From positions 1 to 12,388 of the forward strand of contig CBFIDE010000028.1 in the NCBI GenBank assembly GCA_965661265.1: DNA of 12,388 nucleotides, in the 5' to 3' direction. Shown piece by piece: positions 6,330 through 12,388 of the stretch. The stretch's first letter is position 1. The number at the start of each line of letters is the position of its first letter. The notes under the pieces were generated by a model. That model ran no database searches and was not told the DNA's origin. It saw only the letters and a program-made list of their open reading frames with translations. This DNA comes from CBFIDE01 sp965661265 (GTDB lineage: Bacteria > Bacteroidota > Bacteroidia > Flavobacteriales > Schleiferiaceae). The translations under genes and the position numbers were made by a program.

Positions 6330-6846
6330 AGAGAATTTAAGAAATATCAGAGCCTTTGTATTTGATATTGATGGAGTAATGACAAACGGTGTTTTCCAGG
6401 TGGGACCTGACGGAAAGCCCGTAAGAAATCTAAATAGTAAAGATGGATATGCAATCCAATTAGCTCTTAAAAAAGGGTATATAGTTGCGGTTATCAGTGG
6501 TGGCAAATGTGATGGTGTGAAGGCTGTACTCCAAAAGTTAGGAATGACGGATATCTATATGGCTGCAAGTCATAAACTAGATGCTTGGGCGGATTTGTTA
6601 GCTGTTTATGAGCATAAAGGACTTAAAGAATCCGAAATACTGTATATGGGAGATGATATTCCTGATTACCATTTAATAGAAAAAGCAGGCGTTGGGGCTT
6701 GCCCATTTGACGCTGCTCAAGAAGTTAGGGCTATTTCTGATTATGTAAGTCCAAAAAAAGGTGGTGAAGCTTGTGTAAGAGACCTTATTGAACAAACTTT
6801 AAAAGTTCAGCAAAACTGGATGCTAGAAGAAGATTTTTCATGGTAA
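6313..6846 (+). CDS. kdsC: KdsC-type HAD phosphatase (probable KDO-8-phosphate phosphatase)
   Basis: A 177-residue HAD-superfamily hydrolase without a cap domain. Motif I is FDIDG with nucleophile Asp18 and acid/base Asp20; motif II is 'VISGGK' (Ser62); motif III Lys88 lies in 'ASHKLDAW'; motif IV is GDDIPD at 113-118. Size and the 'DGVMTNG' and 'YMGDDIPD' sequences fit the KdsC subgroup, whose tetramers dephosphorylate 3-deoxy-D-manno-octulosonate 8-phosphate to give KDO for lipopolysaccharide. A sister activity on another sugar-acid phosphate, such as N-acylneuraminate 9-phosphate, cannot be excluded by eye. I chose ATG 6313; TTG 6301 would add four residues. The start overlaps the DUF2520 gene by 17 bases, and the end overlaps the prenyltransferase gene by 7 bases. 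Confidence 0.85.
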   Translation: MATSYKENLRNIRAFVFDIDGVMTNGVFQVGPDGKPVRNLNSKDGYAIQLALKKGYIVAVISGGKCDGVKAVLQKLGMTDIYMAASHKLDAWADLLAVYEHKGLKESEILYMGDDIPDYHLIEKAGVGACPFDAAQEVRAISDYVSPKKGGEACVRDLIEQTLKVQQNWMLEEDFSW

Positions 6847-7784
6847 TATATTTTTTAAAGCTTATTAGATGGCCTAATCTTATTATGATTGCGCTTATCC
6901 AATTATTGGTGAAGATTTTTATTATTCAAGGTTTAGCTGTTCCTCATATGCTCTCCAATTTTGAGTATTTCTTGGGAATTCTTTGCACTACTCTATTAGC
7001 TGCAGCTGGCTATCTAATTAACGATTATTATGACGAGGAAAATGATGCGATAAACAAACCTGAACGAATGATTATTGGTAAGCATATCGCTAAGAAAGAT
7101 GCCCTCAGCTACTATATATTTATGAGCTTTTTAGCTTTACTAATAGGAACATATTTAGCCTATATCGTTGACTGGCTTAGCTTAGCATTTATTCCACTTT
7201 TGGCTACCATTGTACTTTATTTATATGCCTATGATTTTAAGAGGAGACTACTGATAGGAAATATCTTAGTCAGTTTAATGACGGCATTACCTATTTGGCT
7301 AATTGCTGTTTTTGATATTCTTCCTGGTTTAGAATTATACGCAGACCGAGCTGAATTAATGGCATCGGTTTTTAAGATGATCGGTGTTTATGGTTTATTT
7401 GCGGCAATTATGAATTTTATCAGAGAAATAGCTAAAGACGCAGAGGACCTAGAAGGAGATAAAGCAATGGGCTTCCAAACTTTGGCAATCCTTATTGGTA
7501 GAAAAAATTCGGGCTATGTTCTTAGCGTTTTGATGCTTATTGTTGTTTCGGCTTTAAGCCGATATCTCATTAGCCTAGTTGAAGGACAGGATATTTTATC
7601 AGCAAGCTATTTAGGTATTTTTGTAATTCTACCACTTATATTCTTAATGATTAAAAGTATTCAAGCAGAATCTAAGTTAGATTTCAAGAAAATTAGTACA
7701 GGGCTAAAAAGGGTGATGCTCTTCGGAATACTTTCTATTATAGTTTTTACAATTTCATTTTATCTTGCAGTCTTTGAATTCTAA
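6840..7784 (+). CDS. UbiA-family prenyltransferase, geranylgeranylglyceryl-phosphate geranylgeranyltransferase-like
   Basis: A 314-residue intramembrane prenyltransferase with about eight or nine hydrophobic segments. The first Asp-rich motif is N61-D62-x-x-D65-x-x-x-D69, followed by 'INKPERMIIG'. The second lies at about 196-208 (REIAKDAEDLEGD; Asp200, Asp203, Asp207), followed by 'GFQTLAILIG'. These bind Mg2+ and the prenyl diphosphate. Related Bacteroidota proteins are annotated as (digeranyl)geranylgeranylglyceryl phosphate synthases, the enzymes that add the second prenyl ether in archaeal-type lipids. By eye I cannot separate this from menaquinone (MenA) or other UbiA members, but no quinone gene is nearby. 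The ATG at 6840 overlaps the end of the phosphatase gene (tcATGGtaa), so it is probably translationally coupled. Confidence 0.82.
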   Translation: MVIYFLKLIRWPNLIMIALIQLLVKIFIIQGLAVPHMLSNFEYFLGILCTTLLAAAGYLINDYYDEENDAINKPERMIIGKHIAKKDALSYYIFMSFLALLIGTYLAYIVDWLSLAFIPLLATIVLYLYAYDFKRRLLIGNILVSLMTALPIWLIAVFDILPGLELYADRAELMASVFKMIGVYGLFAAIMNFIREIAKDAEDLEGDKAMGFQTLAILIGRKNSGYVLSVLMLIVVSALSRYLISLVEGQDILSASYLGIFVILPLIFLMIKSIQAESKLDFKKISTGLKRVMLFGILSIIVFTISFYLAVFEF

Positions 7785-8355
7785 ATATCAATTAATATTA
7801 GGCTCTAAATCACCCAGACGTAAGGAACTGTTGGAAGCCCTTGGTCTGAGCTTTAAGCAAGTAAATATTGATGTAGACGAAATCTATCCTGACAGTTTAG
7901 AAGGAGCAGAAATTGCCGAGTTTTTAGCTTGCCTTAAGGCGAGAGGTTATTCTGAATTAGCTGAAAACGAGCTGCTAATTTGTAGCGATACGGTGGTTTG
8001 GTGTAATAATGAATCTCTTGCTAAAGCAAAGGATGCAGATGAAGCCAAGGCTATGCTTGAGAAGCTAAGTTATTCAAAAACGCATGAGGTCATTAGTGCT
8101 ATTTGTTTAAAAACTAAAGATTTTGAAATAGTATTTAGCGATTCTTGTAAAGTAGAATTTAAAGAATTGTCTAAAGAGGAAATTGAATATTATATCAATA
8201 CCTTCCAACCTTATGATAAAGCGGGTGCCTACGGAATACAGGAGTGGATTGGAATGATAGGAATTCAAAAAATTGAAGGATCTTATTTCACCGTCATGGG
8301 ATTGCCTACTCACCTTCTCTATCAGAACTTAAAGAAATTGAACATCATTGATTAA
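7765..8355 (+). CDS. Maf-family nucleoside triphosphate pyrophosphatase (dTTP/UTP type)
   Basis: A Maf-family protein of about 193-196 residues. Signature elements are S-K-SPRR at 14-19, the catalytic-site Asp75 in 'ICSDTVV', 'THEVISAICL' at 106-115, 'DKAGAYGIQEW' at 151-161, and 'GSYFTVMGLP' at 172-181. The AGAYGIQ form resembles the YhdE/BsMaf subgroup, which hydrolyses dTTP, UTP and modified pyrimidine nucleotides to monophosphates, rather than the YceF m7GTP subgroup. The usual 'LGKP' after the metal-binding strand reads 'LAKA' at 85-88. No ATG is available after the in-frame stop at 7741; the start is TTG 7765 or TTG 7774, inside the end of the prenyltransferase gene (20- or 11-base overlap). 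Confidence 0.9.
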   Translation: MQSLNSKYQLILGSKSPRRKELLEALGLSFKQVNIDVDEIYPDSLEGAEIAEFLACLKARGYSELAENELLICSDTVVWCNNESLAKAKDADEAKAMLEKLSYSKTHEVISAICLKTKDFEIVFSDSCKVEFKELSKEEIEYYINTFQPYDKAGAYGIQEWIGMIGIQKIEGSYFTVMGLPTHLLYQNLKKLNIID

Positions 8356-8383
8356 AGCATTAAAAGATATCTTTTTCATACCC

Positions 8384-9460
8384 ATGAATACTGAGAGCAG
8401 AATTTATGGACTAGATATCTTTAGGGCAATTTCTATTTTTTTAGTTTTAAAAACTCACGCTAATGATCTGTTCCAGCATTATTTCCCCGGCCTAAGGGCT
8501 TCAATGGGTATCGGAGGTCCAGAACTATTTTTTGTTCTCTCTGGCTATTTAATTGGACAAATTCTCATTAAACAAGTTGAAAAGAACGGATCTTTTAGTA
8601 TCCATAATGCTTTCACTTTTCTAAAAAGAAGATGGTTTAGAACTTTACCCAATTATTTCCTTTTCCTGGGATTCCATTATTTCATGATCCTCATAGTGGA
8701 GCACAATTTTCAATTAGCCTTTTTAAAGTACTCTGTTTTTCTACAAAATTTCACACAGCCCATACAGAAGTTCTTTCCAGAATCCTGGTCGCTAAGCTTA
8801 GAGGAATGGTTTTACATCTTTTATTCCCTATTCCTTATTGTAGTTTTAGGTTTCAAGCCAATTAAAAACTTACGCAACAGAATTCTCTTCTCCATATTGA
8901 GTTTCATTATTATCATTTTTGCTATCCGTATTGGTTTCTATATTTTCACCTTTGAGGAAGAAATGAATCCTGTGAAGTCAATACGGACCGTAACCATTGC
9001 AAGAATCGATTCTTTGATGATAGGAGTTCTAGCAGCCTATTTGAAGATATACTTTCAAAAAGTCTGGTATCAAGCAAAATGGATCAAGTTTATTCTAGGT
9101 TTAGCTATTATCTACTTTGTTTACTTCAACGTTAATGAGCTGAGCAATAGTTTCCTATACATCTTTAGTTTTCCTATTAGCAGTATTGGAGCAAGTCTTA
9201 TGTTGAGCGCCGCAGATCAAAAGCTTCATTTCAAATCCAATTGGGGAAGATGGATTACGCACATAAGTTTAATTAGTTATAGCTTATATCTGACCAACTT
9301 ACCTATCATGAGATACATTATTGGCCCCTTAGAGCAGAATTTCACTATTGAGCCGGCCCTACTCATTATTCTTTATCTAGTTTTAAATTACATCATCGCT
9401 AGCCTAATTTATAAATACTTCGAAAAGCCGATGATGAATCTTAGAGAAAGGTTTCAATAA
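8384..9460 (+). CDS. Acyltransferase-3 family membrane protein
   Basis: A 358-residue multi-pass protein from ATG 8384. An in-frame TTG at 8348 would give 370 residues and an 8-base overlap with maf, which suits the overlapping habit of this block, so the start is open. It begins with the family hallmark 'RIYGLDIFRAISIFLVL', followed by His25 in 'KTHAND', the putative active-site histidine of acyltransferase-3 proteins. 'FFVLSGYLIG' lies at 49-58, the basic loop 'KRRWFRTLPNY' at 81-91, and 'WSLSLEEWFY' at 135-144. About ten hydrophobic segments are present. Such proteins (OafA-like) transfer acyl groups, often acetyl, to sugars of lipopolysaccharide or exopolysaccharide. The acceptor is unknown; the nearby KdsC-type gene makes a surface glycan plausible but does not prove it. 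Confidence 0.87.
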   Translation: MNTESRIYGLDIFRAISIFLVLKTHANDLFQHYFPGLRASMGIGGPELFFVLSGYLIGQILIKQVEKNGSFSIHNAFTFLKRRWFRTLPNYFLFLGFHYFMILIVEHNFQLAFLKYSVFLQNFTQPIQKFFPESWSLSLEEWFYIFYSLFLIVVLGFKPIKNLRNRILFSILSFIIIIFAIRIGFYIFTFEEEMNPVKSIRTVTIARIDSLMIGVLAAYLKIYFQKVWYQAKWIKFILGLAIIYFVYFNVNELSNSFLYIFSFPISSIGASLMLSAADQKLHFKSNWGRWITHISLISYSLYLTNLPIMRYIIGPLEQNFTIEPALLIILYLVLNYIIASLIYKYFEKPMMNLRERFQ

Positions 9461-9491
9461 ATCTTCGTAAACTGCAGAATAATAAAGCTCT

Positions 9492-10928
9492 ATGAAGAAA
9501 GAATTACTTATTGCCTTAATCCCCGTACTGTTCTTAATTAGTTTGCTAGGTTTTAATGTATCAGTCTTTGGTGATGATGCTCTTTCAGGCAGTAATCAAT
9601 TTGTTCTTTTATTAGCTGCCGCAGTTGCGGCTCTTATTGGTAGTATTAGAGGGGTAAAATTTGATGACATTTTAGAAGGTATTAAACATTCTATTTCCAC
9701 AACTTCCTCAGCAATTATTATACTTTTATTAATCGGTTCTTTATCAGGAGCTTGGATGCTCAGCGGAATAGTGCCTGCTATGATTTATTATGGTCTCCAT
9801 ATCTTGAGTCCTGAGGTATTTTTGCCCGCAGCAGCATTGATTTGTGCATTAGTTTCATTAGCCACAGGAAGTAGTTGGAGCACTACAGCCACTGTTGGAA
9901 TAGCTCTTATTGGAATAGCCAATGTCTTAGAAATTTCAACAGCCATGGCCGCAGGGGCAGTAATCTCTGGTGCTTATTTTGGCGATAAACTTTCTCCTCT
10001 TTCTGACACCACGAATCTTGCTCCTGCTATGGCGGGTACAGATTTATTCACGCATATTAGATATATGATGATAACCACAATTCCATCATTTACTATTGCA
10101 TTAATTATTTTTACAATCATCAGTATTAGCTCAAATTCTAGTGGTGAACTTGCTGATGTGGACAGTATTCTTGCAGAATTAGATCTGATTTATAATATCA
10201 ATCCTTGGCTATTTGTTGTTCCTATTGGAATGTTAGTTCTTATTCTTAAAAAGATGCCAGCCATACCTGCAATGCTTATTGGAACATTAGGTGGCATTAT
10301 ATTCGCCCTTATTTTTCAAACAGATCTTTTACTAAATCTAAATGAGGGTAATGTTCTAAGCATTTATGATTCCTATAAAATCTCCATGAATTCCTTAACT
10401 GTATCGATGGACTATAAATCGACGCATCCTTTATTATCTGATTTGCTTAGCTCTGGTGGAATGAGTGGAATGTTGGGCACCATTTGGTTAATTATTTGTG
10501 CTATGGTCTTCGGAGGAACTATGGAAGCTTGTGGATTCCTTGAAACAATTAGTTCTGCAATTTTAAAACTAGCCAAGAGCAGTTTCTCTTTAATTGCAAC
10601 AACTGTAGGGACATGTTTATCAGTAAACATTCTTGCATCTGATCAATACTTGGCCATTGTTGTTCCTGGTAGAATGTATGCCCCTGCTTATAGAGAAGCT
10701 GGTCTGGCACCTGAAAATTTATCCAGGACTTTAGAAGACAGCGGTACGGTTACTTCAGTTCTAGTTCCTTGGAATACATGCGGTGCGTACCAAAGTGGTA
10801 TTTTAGGAGTAAGCACTATGGCCTATCTTCCTTATGCTTTCTTTAATCTACTTAGTCCTGTAATGACATTGATTTTTGCAGGCTTTGATCTAAAAATTAA
10901 GAAGTTGAAAGTATCTAGGCAAGCCTAA
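9492..10928 (+). CDS. nhaC: NhaC-family Na+/H+ antiporter
   Basis: A 478-residue inner-membrane protein with about 11-12 hydrophobic segments, the usual NhaC size. Family landmarks are 'ATGSSWSTTATVG' at 124-136, 'GAYFGDKLSPLSDTTNLAPA' at 160-179, 'ASDQYLAIVVPGRMY' at 382-396, and 'LEDSGTVTSVLVPWNTCGAY' at 414-433. It should exchange Na+ for H+ across the membrane; some members of the family instead exchange malate/lactate or other carboxylates together with cations (MleN type), which cannot be excluded. It lies 31 bases after the acyltransferase gene with no clear promoter or ribosome site between, so it may be the last gene of the plus-strand block. Its stop codon overlaps that of the convergent substrate-binding protein gene. 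Confidence 0.9.
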   Translation: MKKELLIALIPVLFLISLLGFNVSVFGDDALSGSNQFVLLLAAAVAALIGSIRGVKFDDILEGIKHSISTTSSAIIILLLIGSLSGAWMLSGIVPAMIYYGLHILSPEVFLPAAALICALVSLATGSSWSTTATVGIALIGIANVLEISTAMAAGAVISGAYFGDKLSPLSDTTNLAPAMAGTDLFTHIRYMMITTIPSFTIALIIFTIISISSNSSGELADVDSILAELDLIYNINPWLFVVPIGMLVLILKKMPAIPAMLIGTLGGIIFALIFQTDLLLNLNEGNVLSIYDSYKISMNSLTVSMDYKSTHPLLSDLLSSGGMSGMLGTIWLIICAMVFGGTMEACGFLETISSAILKLAKSSFSLIATTVGTCLSVNILASDQYLAIVVPGRMYAPAYREAGLAPENLSRTLEDSGTVTSVLVPWNTCGAYQSGILGVSTMAYLPYAFFNLLSPVMTLIFAGFDLKIKKLKVSRQA

Positions 10929-12388
10929 TTTTTACGGACTGTCTTCAAGTTTAAAAGATTCAATGCATTACCTTCTAATCCGCTGATGCTCTTAGGATAA
11001 AATCTTAAAACCTGATCATAATATAATGGTACTATAACTCCTTCATCCATAATTATACTGTCCATTTTAAGATATAATTGATTCCTTAAGTCTACATTAG
11101 TTTCCATCTTAGATTGCATATATAAACCATCATAGTTTGCATTTTCAAAGTGTGTATAGTTTGGACCTTCCGGCGATTTATTGGCGGAATAGAATAAAGA
11201 AAGGTAATTCTCTGGATCAGGATAATCCGCGATCCATGATGCTCTAAAAAATCCTACCTTAGAAGTAGCCATAGACTGTCTTAAAGTACTTGGCGGCACT
11301 ACCTCAACCTCTAGCTTTATCCCAACTTTGGTGAGCTCTGACTGAATAAATTCACATAAATCCACATAGCTTGCATTTGTACTTAACTTAATGGCTCCTA
11401 ATCCTTTTCCGCCAGCATATCCAGCTTCTATCAAAAGAGACTTTGCCTTTTCTGGTTGATATGAATAACCGTAGTCAGTATTCTTAAAAGCTTGAAATGC
11501 AGAGGGTACAAATCCATTATTTGCTGGCCTGCCTATATTATTTCTCAGGTACTTCATCATTGCCGCTCTGTTAAACCCATAGTTGATTGCTTGCCTTACT
11601 TTCTTATCGCGCCAAGCTTGATCGGCGAAAGCCACATTAGCCGTATCTACCATAAAAGCTAAATACTCTGTATTCAAATAATCTTGCTTAAACAGATTGA
11701 ATTGGCTATTATACTTAGGATTAAGTTCCCCCACACTTGTTAAAAGCTCATCTTTATAGGAAGGGTCTATGCCTGAAAGTATATCTACATCCCCTTTAAG
11801 AAAGCTCAAAAAGGCTGTCTGTTTATCTGGAACAAAAGTAATGGACACCGCCTCTAAATAAGGCAGACTAAAGCCATCTTCATCCTTTTCAAAATAATCA
11901 GGATTCTTTCTAAACACAAGTTTCTCATTGGCCACCCAAAGCTTAAAGTAAAACGGACCAGTTCCTATAGGATGCTTTATGAAGTCAGAATCATAATGCT
12001 CCACAACTTTCTTTGAAACTATTCCGCAATACTGCATTGCCAAAAGGTTTATAAAAGCGGGGAAACTCTCATTCAAGGTAATTATGAGCGTACTATCATT
12101 TAAGGAGATAATAGAATCTACTGAGGATAGAACCCAGGCACCGGGCGATACTAATTCTTTAGATCTTAATCGCTCTAAGCTGAATACTACATCTTCAGCT
12201 TTAACTAGTCTTTCCTCACTACTTTGAAAAGCACTGTCCTCATGAAAAAGTACGTCATCCCTAAGATTAAAAGTAAAGCGCTTGCCTAATGAATCAATAG
12301 ACCAATCCTTTGCGATAGAAGGAAGAATATTCAAATTGTCATCAAACTGCACTAGTCCGTTAAACAATTGATTTACACCCCAAATATT
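10925..12388 (-). CDS. ABC transporter substrate-binding protein, family 5 (oligopeptide/dipeptide type), partial
   Basis: The 3' part of a gene that runs off the right edge; about 487 residues are visible. The frame stays open upstream of the TTG at 12367 with 'NIWGVNQLFNGLV', typical of this family near its N-terminus, so that TTG is not the start and the signal or lipoprotein peptide lies beyond the window. Typical SBP family 5 features follow: 'GTGPFYFKLW' with 'VFRKNPDYF', 'VRQAINYGFNRAAMMKYL', and a C-terminal 'ASWIADYPDPENYLSLFY' with 'NYTHFENANYDGL' close to DppA/OppA-like proteins. It should capture peptides or similar solutes in the periplasm for an ABC importer, but no permease or ATPase gene is in the window and the ligand is unknown. 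The TAG stop overlaps the nhaC stop by 4 bases. Confidence 0.9.
   Translation of the reverse strand, partial: NIWGVNQLFNGLVQFDDNLNILPSIAKDWSIDSLGKRFTFNLRDDVLFHEDSAFQSSEERLVKAEDVVFSLERLRSKELVSPGAWVLSSVDSIISLNDSTLIITLNESFPAFINLLAMQYCGIVSKKVVEHYDSDFIKHPIGTGPFYFKLWVANEKLVFRKNPDYFEKDEDGFSLPYLEAVSITFVPDKQTAFLSFLKGDVDILSGIDPSYKDELLTSVGELNPKYNSQFNLFKQDYLNTEYLAFMVDTANVAFADQAWRDKKVRQAINYGFNRAAMMKYLRNNIGRPANNGFVPSAFQAFKNTDYGYSYQPEKAKSLLIEAGYAGGKGLGAIKLSTNASYVDLCEFIQSELTKVGIKLEVEVVPPSTLRQSMATSKVGFFRASWIADYPDPENYLSLFYSANKSPEGPNYTHFENANYDGLYMQSKMETNVDLRNQLYLKMDSIIMDEGVIVPLYYDQVLRFYPKSISGLEGNALNLLNLKTVRKN

Noticed and set aside
10925..12367. A complete substrate-binding protein starting at TTG 12367
   Set aside because: The frame continues to the window edge with family-typical residues, and no signal peptide is present, so the true start is outside.

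Overview
The window looks like chromosomal DNA from a member of the Bacteroidota, probably a flavobacterium-like marine or freshwater lineage. The evidence is the low GC content, weak or absent Shine-Dalgarno sequences, a TAnnTTTG-type promoter box, and the gene families present: a Bacteroidota-style ccmB-ccmC-ccmD-ccmE-ccmF set, a DUF2520/KdsC/UbiA/Maf cluster, and DUF4956 followed by a DUF2490-like remnant. This assignment is inference from gene content. No rRNA, tRNA, CRISPR array, insertion sequence or phage gene was seen.

Layout. Positions 1-315 hold the 3' end of a DUF4956 membrane protein gene. It is followed at 320-460 by what looks like the broken 5' stump of an exported DUF2490-like protein, carrying an in-frame TAG where a Trp codon is expected. 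A lipoprotein thiol peroxidase of the glutathione peroxidase family lies on the minus strand (462-1061). It is divergent from a long plus-strand block (1189-10928) across a 127-bp region with two outward-facing candidate promoter boxes.

The plus-strand block begins with cytochrome c maturation genes: ccmB, ccmC, a ccmD-like gene, ccmE and ccmF, packed end to end or overlapping. It continues with a DUF2520 Rossmann protein, a KdsC-type HAD phosphatase, a UbiA-type prenyltransferase related to digeranylgeranylglyceryl phosphate synthase, a Maf nucleotide pyrophosphatase, an acyltransferase-3 membrane protein and an NhaC-type Na+/H+ antiporter. Most junctions from 1843 to 8355 are overlaps or very short gaps, so this part is probably one transcription unit or a few coupled ones. 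The antiporter gene ends convergently with, and overlaps by 4 bp, the 3' end of a minus-strand oligopeptide/dipeptide-type ABC substrate-binding protein gene whose 5' end lies outside the window.

Functionally, the first half handles heme: CcmB and CcmC move or present heme, CcmD assists, CcmE chaperones it in the periplasm, and CcmF ligates it to apocytochromes. The CcmE here carries a CxxxY heme-attachment motif instead of HxxxY, and no ccmG, ccmH or ccmI lies next to it. Together these resemble the 'System I*' variant of cytochrome c maturation known from archaea and some delta-proteobacteria. CcmF is enlarged and cysteine-free. The second half is envelope-related: KDO synthesis, a prenyl-ether lipid or related prenyl transfer, acylation of a surface glycan, and Na+/H+ homeostasis. 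The most interesting points are the variant Ccm system, the possible archaeal-type lipid enzyme, and the truncated exported protein at the left end. No wholly new multi-gene system is evident.
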